Positions 44,013 to 52,173 of a DNA stretch of 64,000 nt are shown piece by piece; the first letter of the stretch is position 1, and the number at the start of each line of letters is the position of its first letter. The stretch is from NCBI RefSeq assembly GCF_031583025.1, contig NZ_CP134062.1:3348001-3412000 (forward strand), given 5' to 3'. The position numbers and the translations under genes were made by a program. The notes under the pieces were generated by a model, which made no database searches, had not been told where the DNA came from, and saw only the letters and a list, made by a program, of their open reading frames with translations. Source of the stretch: Mycobacterium sp. Z3061 (GTDB lineage Bacteria > Actinomycetota > Actinomycetes > Mycobacteriales > Mycobacteriaceae).

Positions 44013-44984
44013 ATGCCTGAACACGACTACGAGGAAATGAAAAAAGAAGCCGAGCCCTACATAAAATTCGAAAAGGACGTCAAGAACCGGATCGCCTACA
44101 TCACGTTCGACCGTCCCGACGCGCAAAATTCCACGACGCTGGGCATGCGGCAGAACTACGCCGATCTGATCCATAAGTGCAATGTCGACGACGACGTGAA
44201 GGTAGTGGTGATCCGTGGCGAGGGAGAGGATTTCGGCAGCGGTGGAGACCTGCCCGAACAGCGCGGAATGCTGGAGAACCCGGGAATGTCACTGCTGCAC
44301 GAGCTGGCGATCAACGACGACGATGTCAAGTATCCGCCGGGCGGCTCCTACCGCTACCTGTCCACCGTCACCGACTTCTATGCCAAAGCACCCGCCGGAA
44401 ACCGCCCGCTGCAGGAACTTCGGAAGATCAGCATCGTCGAGGCCAAGGGTTATTGCTACGGCTGGCACTTCTATCAGGCCGGTGACGCCGACCTGGTGAT
44501 CTCGTCGGACGACGCCCTGTTCGGGCACCCGGCGTTCCGCTACGTCGGCTGGGGACCACGCTTGTGGTGGTGGGCCGAGACCATGGGCCTGCGGAAGTTC
44601 TCCGAAATGCTGTTCACCGGGCGGCCTTTCACCGCCAAAGAGATGAACGATTGTGGCTTCATCAACAGTGTGGTGCCGCGCGACAAGCTCGAAGAGGAGA
44701 CGGCGAAGTACGCACTGGCCTGTGCGCGGTGCCGCCCGACCGATACGGTCGCGGTGCAGAAGACCTTTCTGGAGCTCTACAAGCAGCACAAGGGCGAGTA
44801 CTTCGGCAGTCTGCTCACCGGGATGGTGGAGGGGATGCTGCCGCTGATCGCCAACGACCAGGACCACGATGTGGACCTCACCGAAGGAACGTTCGGCAAG
44901 GGGCTCAACAACGTCGTCAAGGACAACGACCTCAATTTCCCGCCGGAGTGGCGGTTGAGCCGTTCGGGACGCCAGAAACCCTGA
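44013..44984 (+). CDS. Enoyl-CoA hydratase/isomerase (crotonase) family protein
   Basis: 323 residues from ATG 44013, SD AGAGAGGG. The crotonase fold shows RIAYITFDRPDAQNSTTLGM, VVVIRGEGEDFGSGGDLPEQ (first oxyanion motif, FGSGGDL), VEAKGYCYGWHFYQAGDADL (second site, GYCYGWHF instead of the usual G-G-G), and DALFGHPAFRYVGWGPRLWW. It is longer than the typical 260 residues, with an insert after the first motif (LHELAINDDDVKYPPGGSYR) and an extended C-terminus. The divergent second motif suggests an unusual acyl substrate, such as a branched or cyclic one. Confidence 0.83.
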   Translation: MPEHDYEEMKKEAEPYIKFEKDVKNRIAYITFDRPDAQNSTTLGMRQNYADLIHKCNVDDDVKVVVIRGEGEDFGSGGDLPEQRGMLENPGMSLLHELAINDDDVKYPPGGSYRYLSTVTDFYAKAPAGNRPLQELRKISIVEAKGYCYGWHFYQAGDADLVISSDDALFGHPAFRYVGWGPRLWWWAETMGLRKFSEMLFTGRPFTAKEMNDCGFINSVVPRDKLEEETAKYALACARCRPTDTVAVQKTFLELYKQHKGEYFGSLLTGMVEGMLPLIANDQDHDVDLTEGTFGKGLNNVVKDNDLNFPPEWRLSRSGRQKP

Positions 44985-45024
44985 CCGCCGATTGTGAAAA
45001 TCCCGACGCCCCGTCGCGTGGCGG

Positions 45025-46125
45025 CTACCTGAACGTCGTGAGCATGCCGGCCGCCGATCGCTGCCAGGTGAACATCTCGGCCCGGTGCCGTGCACAGACG
45101 CGACGGTCGCGCTCCGGTCGGCCGACGAGGTCACGGACGGCGTTCGCGAAGGCCACCGGATGGTTGTCGGCCAGCGCACCGCTGTCCGCGGTGATGATCT
45201 CGGTCAGGGCCGAGGTCCGTGACACCACCGCCGGAGTGCCGCACGCCAGCGATTCCAGAGCGGCCAGCCCGAATGTCTCGTGCGGACCGGGCGCGAGCGC
45301 CACATCCGCGGTCGCCAGCAGTGCCGCAACCGCTTGCCGATCGGCCACGAATCCGGTGAATTCGATTGGCAGACGGCCCGCTTGGCGCTGCAGCCGCGCC
45401 CGCAGCGGACCTTCCCCCACAACGACCAGCCGGGCGTCGACGCCGTCGTCGCACAGTGCCGCAAGGGCATCAATGCTGCGATCGGCGCGCTTCTCCACCG
45501 ACAGGCGCCCGCAATGCACCAGCAGGATCTGATTCGGCGTGGCGAAGCGGCGCCGAAGCTGAACGCTGTGCCGGCGCGGATGAAAGGTCCGCAGGTCCAC
45601 ACCGAGTGGCACCGTGACGGTGTTGGTTGCGCCGATACGGTCGAATTCTTCGCGGGCGAAGTCGGTGGTGCACACCACGGTGTCGTAGTCGGCAGCGGTG
45701 CGCCGGTTGGCGACATCGGCGAATCTCTGCGCGGCCCGTCGCGGAAGCAGTTGCCCCGCAAGGCGATCCAGGCGCTCGTGGGAGATCATCACGGTGGTGG
45801 CACCGTGCTCGCGACCCCACCGGCCCAGCGAGCGCAGAGTGAGCCGGTCGGAGACCTCCAGCGCATCCGGGTTCAGCGCGGCCAGCAGCGCCCGCACCGG
45901 CGCGGGCATGATCGCCCGGTACCCACCGGTGAACGGCAGCAGCCTGGCCGGCACCGTGATTCGCACGACACCGCTGTCCAGCCGGCTGCGTTCGGCGCGC
46001 GGACCCGGGACCACCAGGAAGACCTCGTGCCCGGTGGCGCAGTATTCGGCGCCCAACCGGTCAACCGCCGTGCGCAGCCCTCCGGACCGGGGCCCATAGA
46101 AATTGGCGACCTGAACCACCCGCAT
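45025..46125 (-). CDS. mgtA: GDP-mannose-dependent alpha-mannosyltransferase MgtA-like (GT4)
   Basis: 366 residues. The GT-B/GT4 fold shows VVQVANFYGPRSGGLRTAVD, HGATTVMISHERLDRLAGQL, ILLVHCGRLSVEKRADRSID, ARLVVVGEGPLRARL and GPHETFGLAALESLACGTPA, with the EX7E catalytic motif. It is nearly the same text as M. tuberculosis MgtA (Rv0557), which adds mannose to GlcA-diacylglycerol at the membrane. The neighbours differ from the M. tuberculosis locus, so this may be a paralogue or the gene has moved. It is followed by a DUF4344 gene upstream on the same strand (79 bp gap). Confidence 0.85.
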   Translation of the reverse strand: MRVVQVANFYGPRSGGLRTAVDRLGAEYCATGHEVFLVVPGPRAERSRLDSGVVRITVPARLLPFTGGYRAIMPAPVRALLAALNPDALEVSDRLTLRSLGRWGREHGATTVMISHERLDRLAGQLLPRRAAQRFADVANRRTAADYDTVVCTTDFAREEFDRIGATNTVTVPLGVDLRTFHPRRHSVQLRRRFATPNQILLVHCGRLSVEKRADRSIDALAALCDDGVDARLVVVGEGPLRARLQRQAGRLPIEFTGFVADRQAVAALLATADVALAPGPHETFGLAALESLACGTPAVVSRTSALTEIITADSGALADNHPVAFANAVRDLVGRPERDRRVCARHRAEMFTWQRSAAGMLTTFR

Positions 46126-46204
46126 ACGGTGAGAGAAACCGTCGGGAATGTGCGGTCAACGAGCGCGGGCCCACGACCGCCTGAATAGTTCGTGAACCTC
46201 GGGT

Positions 46205-47077
46205 TCAGCTGGGTTTCCTCAGGTGTGGCCCCAGCATCTGCTGCCATGCCCTGGACATGTTCTGAAACTCTTCTTCGCAGTTGCCGGCACGGTCTTCGGG
46301 CAGGTCACCGGAGGTGACGATGACGGCGTTGGCGGTGGTATCGGACCCGTAGATCCAGCACTCCCAGTTGTACATCCGGGTGATGTCCATCGAGTGTCCG
46401 TCCCAGAACGGGAGTTCGTTGGCGTCGCCGGCCTCTTTGGCACTCAGCTTCCAGTCCTGGGCGGTGTCCATGGCGATCCGGACGCCGTTCGGGTAGGGCT
46501 TTCCATCGGCCCCGGGGGCCAACAGCTCGAATGCGGACAGCTGGTCGGCAACGTCCTCCTCGCGTCCGGTGAACGCGAGGTCGTAGATGTTGAGTGTCGC
46601 GTGACCGAGCTCGTGGTAGAACCCGGAAATCGTCGCATCGACCGCGGCTTGCGTCGGGTTGGGATTTCCGGCATTGGCGAACCGCTGCTGGCTCTGCTGA
46701 ATGTCCTCGTAGCACAGCTGGATTTCGTTGGCGTTGGGATCCCAGTAGTCGTTGGCCTCGCCGCACTGTTTGCCCACGGCCCCGACATCGTGCGGCAGAT
46801 TCAGCGTGTCGTTGACGTGCGCCGCGACATTCTCCAAAACCTTTGCGTCCGACATCAGTTGGCGGCCTGCCTGAGCCTCCGGGGTGGTCGCGTCCTCGTA
46901 GCGGAAGATCATCTTTCCCGCCGGCTCGGGTTCGTTCGTCGTCGGGTCGGTGCGCGAGGTCGCCGGGATCCGCTCCGCGGCACGCGGATGGGCGTCGGAA
47001 TGTCCTTTCGATCCGCCACACCCCGTCGCCAACAGCACCGCGGCACACGCCGCGATACCCATGAGTCGCCTGCTCAT
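46205..47077 (-). CDS. DUF4344 zinc-metallopeptidase-like lipoprotein
   Basis: 290 residues from ATG 47077 with SD AAGGGGG. A lipoprotein signal (MGIAACAAVLLATGCGGSKG; lipobox LATGC) is followed by a Pro/Thr-rich linker and a metallopeptidase-like domain: VNDTLNLPHDVGAVGKQCGE, NEIQLCYEDIQQSQQRFANA, ISGFYHELGHATLNIYDLAF (HExxH) and GREEDVADQLSAFELL with a downstream acidic residue. DUF4344 proteins are predicted extracytoplasmic peptidases. Cysteines (EANDYW/CGEAN, LCYEDI, NWECWIYG, GNCEEEFQ) may pair. The substrate is unknown. Confidence 0.82.
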   Translation of the reverse strand: MSRRLMGIAACAAVLLATGCGGSKGHSDAHPRAAERIPATSRTDPTTNEPEPAGKMIFRYEDATTPEAQAGRQLMSDAKVLENVAAHVNDTLNLPHDVGAVGKQCGEANDYWDPNANEIQLCYEDIQQSQQRFANAGNPNPTQAAVDATISGFYHELGHATLNIYDLAFTGREEDVADQLSAFELLAPGADGKPYPNGVRIAMDTAQDWKLSAKEAGDANELPFWDGHSMDITRMYNWECWIYGSDTTANAVIVTSGDLPEDRAGNCEEEFQNMSRAWQQMLGPHLRKPS

Positions 47078-47533
47078 CCTTGGAGCCCCCTTCGATGGAA
47101 CCAACCGATGGTCTGCCCAGGACCTGTGAGAACGGTACGACAAGAGTTGAGCTGCTGGGTTACGAGCTGGAAAGCAGCAGCATGACCGGCCGAGTCTCCC
47201 GATGAAGAACGTCAATGCCATGACGAGAAACAGCTCGAGCAGTCACACTTGAATGAGCTGCGGGATGCGGGAACCACTACGGTCGAAGGCCATCACGCGA
47301 CGCCACAGCAACCGCAGACCATATCCGGTGAGGAATGCAGGTGGGCACGGTTTGACCATCAAGGTCGCGACGAGCGCGGCACGCCGCAAAATCGCTGTCG
47401 GTCCGTGGACCGGGATGGTTGAATGGGCCGACTCGGTCGGGGGTTACATCGCGTTGTCAATCGAGAAGGTGATACGCCAGGTGAATAGGTCGCTGCGTGA
47501 TCCCTGCCGGTTGGCTCAGCTGAGGCTTACGCG
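47078..47533. other. Gene-free stretch upstream of the MmpL gene
   Basis: About 455 bases between divergent genes (lipoprotein peptidase on the left, MmpL on the right). No coding frame with domain support was found. The site CGCCGCAAAATCGCTG at about 47383-47398 shares 11 bases with the inverted repeat at 27464 but has no partner arm. Both promoters must lie here; none is clear. Confidence 0.45.
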
Positions 47534-50365
47534 TTGATCCCTCGGCTCATCTACCGTTTCGCGCTGCTGATCGTCGGCGTCTGGGCGTTCGCCGCCGTCG
47601 CCGGGAACAGCCTGGCGCCGCCACTCGAGCGGGTCGTCGCAGACCTGGACCAGCCATTCCTGCCAGTCGGCACCGCGACTTCGCTGGCGGTGCAGCGCTC
47701 GGCGGCCGCCTTCGCGCAAACGCCGACCGACAACATCGGTTACCTGGTGCTCGCACGCGACGGCCGGCTCACCGAACAGGACCGGACCTACTACGACCAA
47801 CTCATCACGGCCTTGCGTGCTGACACCAAACATGTGTACGAGGTGACGGACTGGTGGCGGATGCCGGCGGCCGCGGACACGGCGGTCAGCCGGGACGGCC
47901 ATGTGGTGACCGCCACCCTCACCCTTGACGGGGTGACGGGATCGACTGAAGCCGTCGACTCGATCACCGAGGCACGCACCATCGTGGCGGGGCTGCATGC
48001 TCCGGATGGTCTGCACGTCTACATCACCGGGGCCGGCGCGACCATCATGGATGAGTTCGACGCGATCGACCGGCAGACTCAGGTCATCACCGTGGTGACA
48101 CTGGGAGTGCTGCTGATCTTCCTGGTCATCATGTACCGGTCGCTGATCACTGCCCTGGTGCCGCTGGTATCGGTCCTGTCGGGGTTGACCGTCGCCAAAC
48201 CGATCATCTCCGACCTCGCCTCCCGCATGGTGATCAGTGTGTCGCTGTTCTCCCTGTCCATCGCCGTTGCGGTGGCGGTCGGAGCGGGTACCGGCTTTGC
48301 GATCTTCCTGCTCGGCCGCTACCACGAACAGCGCAGGAACGGCTTCGCACCAGCCGAGGCGCTGGCGGACGCATACCGCAACGTCGCGCCGGCGATCATC
48401 GGCTCGATCCTCATCGTGGTCGCACCGCTGGGCGCGGTCGGGTGGCTGAGTCTGGCGCGGATCAGCATGTTCGCCACGACGGGCATCCTCTGCGCGATCG
48501 GTGTGCTCGCGGTCGGGATCGCCAGCCTGACACTGACGCCGGCCCTGATCGCGCTCGCCAGTCGTGCCGGCCTGGTGAAGCCGCCGCAGCGCGAGCGTCT
48601 GCGCCGGGGCTGGCGCCGCATCGGCACCCGCGTCGCGCGCTGGCCGGCGCCGATCCTGGTGGCCAGCAGCGTCTTCGTGCTCATCATGCTGCTCGCTCTG
48701 CCTGGCGTGCCGATCGGTTGGGACGAAACCGCGTCCACCTCACCCGATACCGAGGCCAACCGCGGTTACCGCGTCGTCAACCAGCATTTCGACGCCAATC
48801 ACGTACAACCCGATGTCGTCACGATCGAGGCCGACGAGGACCTGCGCAACCCGGACGCGCTGGCCGTCATCGGTCGGGTCACCGGCGCGATCATGGGGAT
48901 CTCCGGGGTGCGCATGGTGCAGTCGGCGAGCCACCCCGGGGGGATGGTCTCCAAGCAGGCCTCCCTGTCTGCCACCGGCGGCAACGTCGGTGACCGGCTC
49001 GACCAGTTCTCCGACCGGCTCGCCGCCAAGGACGCGACGTTCACCGACCTCGAAGCCGCTCTGCGTGAGCTGGGTTCGGGACTTGATCTGATCCAGGCCG
49101 GAGCGCAAGCGGGCAGCTACGCCATTGGTGGCGTCAGTCTGGCGGTACGCCTGACGCAGCAGGCCACGGACAAGATCCGGGCTCGTTCGGCAGACGTCAA
49201 CGAGATCTTCGATCCGCTGCGCAAGTTTGTCGGAGCGATCAGGGACTGCCGGAGCACCCAGGTCTGTTCCTCTGCCCAGGAGGCGGTCGACTGGGCCAAC
49301 GCGGTCGTCGGCGGTTCCAGCAAACTGGGTGAAGCGGCCGACCAGCTGGCGAAGGCGGCGGTGGACGCGGCCTCGGCACCGGGTGTGCCCCTGCCTGCGG
49401 TGGTGGCCAGCGTGAGCACCGAGATGGCGCAGGTCCGGGGGATGGCGGCGCAGGTCAGAGAATTGCTGGCTAATGCCCGTCCGGTGCCGGCCCAGGAACT
49501 TCCCGACTATCTGCACCAGTTGGCCGCCGCTTCCCAGGGCAGCCCCGGCGGAAGCCTCTACGCGTCGCGGCGCATCCTGGCCGATCCGGGTATGCGGCCC
49601 ACGCTGGACCAGTTCTTCTCCGCGAACGGGCACGCCACCCGGGTATTCGTCTATGGCCAGGGTCTCGAGTGGGGTGACGAGGGCGCGGCCCGGGCCCGTT
49701 CGATCGAGGCTGCGGTGACCGACACACTCAGAGGCAGTTCCCTGAAAGTCACGGCCGTCGATCTCACCGGTGTCGGACCGGCCACCCGCGACCTGCAGGA
49801 CATCGTGGGTGGTGACCTGGCCTTGATGGTGGTCATCACGCTCGGCGTCATCCTCGTCATCGCCGCGCTGCTGTTGCGAAGCCCAATCGCGGGTTTCGTC
49901 GTGCTCGCGACGATTCTCGCGTCCTATGTCTGCGCGCTCGGTGCCAGTGTGCTGCTGTTTCACCGGCTCCTGCACCACGACCTACACTGGTCGGTGCCAC
50001 CCATCGCGTTCGTATCGATGGTCGGCATAGCCTCCGGCGGCAACCTGCTGTTCGCGCTGCGCATCCGGGAGGAACTGTCTCCGGGGCTGCGCACCAGCAT
50101 CATCCGGGCCTCCGCCGCGACCGGAATGGTCGTCACCGCCGGTGGCGTCGTGGTCGGCCTGGCGATGCTCGCGCTGGGCATCAGCAGCGTGCTGAGCGTG
50201 GCGCAGATCGGGGTCACCGTCGGGATCGGGCTGGTGCTCAACGCGCTGGTGGTACGTGCCTTTGTGTTGCCGGCGACGATGGTGGTGCTCGACCGCTGGC
50301 TGTGGTGGCCGCGGCGCTCGGAGGCCGACGACGAGGAACTCGAACCGGCGACCGCGACCAGATGA
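47534..50365 (+). CDS. MmpL-family RND membrane transporter
   Basis: 943 residues from TTG 47534 (SD GAGG eight bases upstream; the preceding in-frame stop is at 47498). Architecture: TM1 (ALLIVGVWAFAAVAG), periplasmic loop 1 (about 40-185), TM2-6 (about 190-385; ITVVTLGVLLIFLVIMYRSL and GAGTGFAIFLLGRYHEQRRN), loop 2 (about 395-760), TM7-11 and a short acidic tail (EADDEELEPATATR). The tail lacks the long C-terminal domain of MmpL3. It exports a lipid or siderophore. No MmpS partner is adjacent. The stop overlaps the next gene as ATGA. Confidence 0.87.
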   Translation: MIPRLIYRFALLIVGVWAFAAVAGNSLAPPLERVVADLDQPFLPVGTATSLAVQRSAAAFAQTPTDNIGYLVLARDGRLTEQDRTYYDQLITALRADTKHVYEVTDWWRMPAAADTAVSRDGHVVTATLTLDGVTGSTEAVDSITEARTIVAGLHAPDGLHVYITGAGATIMDEFDAIDRQTQVITVVTLGVLLIFLVIMYRSLITALVPLVSVLSGLTVAKPIISDLASRMVISVSLFSLSIAVAVAVGAGTGFAIFLLGRYHEQRRNGFAPAEALADAYRNVAPAIIGSILIVVAPLGAVGWLSLARISMFATTGILCAIGVLAVGIASLTLTPALIALASRAGLVKPPQRERLRRGWRRIGTRVARWPAPILVASSVFVLIMLLALPGVPIGWDETASTSPDTEANRGYRVVNQHFDANHVQPDVVTIEADEDLRNPDALAVIGRVTGAIMGISGVRMVQSASHPGGMVSKQASLSATGGNVGDRLDQFSDRLAAKDATFTDLEAALRELGSGLDLIQAGAQAGSYAIGGVSLAVRLTQQATDKIRARSADVNEIFDPLRKFVGAIRDCRSTQVCSSAQEAVDWANAVVGGSSKLGEAADQLAKAAVDAASAPGVPLPAVVASVSTEMAQVRGMAAQVRELLANARPVPAQELPDYLHQLAAASQGSPGGSLYASRRILADPGMRPTLDQFFSANGHATRVFVYGQGLEWGDEGAARARSIEAAVTDTLRGSSLKVTAVDLTGVGPATRDLQDIVGGDLALMVVITLGVILVIAALLLRSPIAGFVVLATILASYVCALGASVLLFHRLLHHDLHWSVPPIAFVSMVGIASGGNLLFALRIREELSPGLRTSIIRASAATGMVVTAGGVVVGLAMLALGISSVLSVAQIGVTVGIGLVLNALVVRAFVLPATMVVLDRWLWWPRRSEADDEELEPATATR

Positions 50366-51237
50366 GCACACCTGACCTGCTTGCCGGGCGCGGTGCGGTG
50401 GTCGTCGGCGGCACCCGCGGGATCGGGCGCGCGGTCAGTGAACTGTTCTGCACGATGGGCGCGCGCGTCGTGGTCAACGGTCGTGACGCCGACGCGGTCG
50501 GGCAGAGTGTCGAATCACTGACGGCCTCGGGCGGCGACGCGGTTGGGGTGGCGGGCGCAGCGGACGACGAAACCGTCGCCGCGGGGCTGATCGAGGCGTG
50601 CACACAGTCGTTCGGACGGCTGGACATTCTGGTCAACTGCGCCGGAATCGCCGAGCCGGCAGGTTCTTCGATCCTGCACATCACAGCGGGGGAGTTCGAC
50701 ACCCTGATCGGCGCGCACCTCGGGACGGTGTTCCACACCTGTCGGGTCGCGGCGCCGATCATGGCCGCCCAGGGTCACGGCACCATCATCAACACCGGAT
50801 CGGTGGCGTTCCTCGGCGACTACGGCGGCACTGGCTATCCTGCGGGTAAAGCCGCCGTCAACGGCTTGACGATGGCCATCGCGGCCGAACTGAAAAGCGT
50901 TGGGGTGCGCGCCAATGTGGTGTGTCCCGGGGCCAAGACCCGGTTGTCCACCGGTCCGGGGTACGAGGAGCACATCGGCGACCTTCATCGCCGCGGAATG
51001 CTTGACGAGATGACCATGCGCGCGTCCCTGGACGCCGCCCCACCCGCATTCGTGGCCCCGCTCTACGCGTACCTCGCCAGTGATCTGGCTCGCGAGGTCA
51101 CCGGCCAGATCTTGGTTGGCGCAGGTGGTTTCGTGGGCCGCTTCGAGCGGCCGACGCCTGCCTTGCTCGGTTATCGCGATCACCACGACAGCGACCCGTG
51201 GTCCGTTGCCGAACTGCACGCCATGATCGCCCGCTGA
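50362..51237 (+). CDS. Short-chain dehydrogenase/reductase coupled to the MmpL gene
   Basis: 291 residues from ATG 50362, overlapping the MmpL stop (ATGA). Motifs: GAVVVGGTRGIGRAVSELFC, LDILVNCAGIAEPAG (NCAG), IINTGSVAFLGDYGG (Ser), YPAGKAAVNGLTMAI (YxxxK) and VRANVVCPGAKTRL. The family reduces or oxidises ketones or alcohols with NAD(P). Translational coupling to a lipid exporter suggests it modifies the exported lipid or its precursor, which is inference. Confidence 0.87.
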   Translation: MSTPDLLAGRGAVVVGGTRGIGRAVSELFCTMGARVVVNGRDADAVGQSVESLTASGGDAVGVAGAADDETVAAGLIEACTQSFGRLDILVNCAGIAEPAGSSILHITAGEFDTLIGAHLGTVFHTCRVAAPIMAAQGHGTIINTGSVAFLGDYGGTGYPAGKAAVNGLTMAIAAELKSVGVRANVVCPGAKTRLSTGPGYEEHIGDLHRRGMLDEMTMRASLDAAPPAFVAPLYAYLASDLAREVTGQILVGAGGFVGRFERPTPALLGYRDHHDSDPWSVAELHAMIAR

Positions 51238-52164
51238 TCACCCGACCCGGCCGAACACCAGCAGCAACAGCGCGTAACCGGCCAGCACCACCGCCGAGCC
51301 GGCCAGGCTGGTGCGTGTCGATGCGCCGTCGATCGGGTCGAGCCAGCGGCGGAAGGGCCGCGACGCCGCCGGAACGAGAACCCATTGCAGCAGAGCGACA
51401 CTGATCACGTTGCCGACGAAAATTGCTGCCGCCGGGCCTATTCCGACTCGACTCAACGCGGGGGACAGCGACTTGGAGAGCAGGATCACGGTCGGGTACA
51501 GGCACAGCACGACGAGCATCGCGGACTTCCATCCCGGGGTGATCCTGGTCTGGCCGTCGGCAACGCGGACCGTCGAACCGAACGGTGCGCTGCGTGGCAG
51601 TTCGGCGAAATCGTGCGTCAACTCTTCTCGCAGGCGGGGCAGGACTTCCTGGCGCTCGGCGGATCGAATCCAGTCGGCCAGTCGCGCGGCGGTACGGAAA
51701 CGCAGCACTGACATCCACTGCCCGCTGCGATCTGCCGGAAACAGCGCCGTACCTTCGTATCCGGGAAAGGTAGCGGTAACGAGCGCCAGATCACGTTGTG
51801 CAACAACGAATTCCGCGTCCTTTCCGGGAGCGACGGGGTGCAGGAACACGCCGACGTTGCCGGGTGGCAGGTCGCCCGCGGCCAGGATGGTATCCGAGGC
51901 GCAACGTCCGAATCCCTGCGCCGCGCCCTCGGCGAGGACCGCTCGTCGCTGCGCGCTGTCGAGCCAGGTGTCGAGGGTCTCGGCATCGTCGAAGGACACC
52001 TCCACGGCCCAGTCCAACTGTTCGCCGGCGGGAACCGATTGGCGCGCAGTGGCATATCCGGGTGCCTGCCGGGCCACGGCGAGGTACTCCTCGAGCCAGC
52101 CGCCGAACCGATCCGGATCCCCGGGTCGATGGAAGATCGAGATCGCGGCAGCGCCAACAGTCAT
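51238..52164 (-). CDS. Two-ABM-domain protein with C-terminal membrane helices
   Basis: 308 residues. Two antibiotic-biosynthesis-monooxygenase (ABM) ferredoxin-like folds (about 1-95, AISIFHRPGDPDRFGGWLEE; and about 105-195, VGVFLHPVAPGKDAEFVVAQ) are followed by three hydrophobic segments (SAMLVVLCLYPTVILLSK, IFVGNVISVALLQWVLVPAA, SAVVLAGYALLLLVFG). Membrane-attached double ABM proteins are an uncommon layout of unknown function. It lies 9 bp downstream of the LuxR regulator gene and may be its co-expressed partner. Confidence 0.75.
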   Translation of the reverse strand: MTVGAAAISIFHRPGDPDRFGGWLEEYLAVARQAPGYATARQSVPAGEQLDWAVEVSFDDAETLDTWLDSAQRRAVLAEGAAQGFGRCASDTILAAGDLPPGNVGVFLHPVAPGKDAEFVVAQRDLALVTATFPGYEGTALFPADRSGQWMSVLRFRTAARLADWIRSAERQEVLPRLREELTHDFAELPRSAPFGSTVRVADGQTRITPGWKSAMLVVLCLYPTVILLSKSLSPALSRVGIGPAAAIFVGNVISVALLQWVLVPAASRPFRRWLDPIDGASTRTSLAGSAVVLAGYALLLLVFGRVG

Positions 52165-52173
52165 GCCAGTTGT

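Noticed and set aside
47383-47398. Possible second copy of the 27464 inverted repeat
   Set aside because: Only about 11 bases match and there is no opposite arm, so chance is likely.
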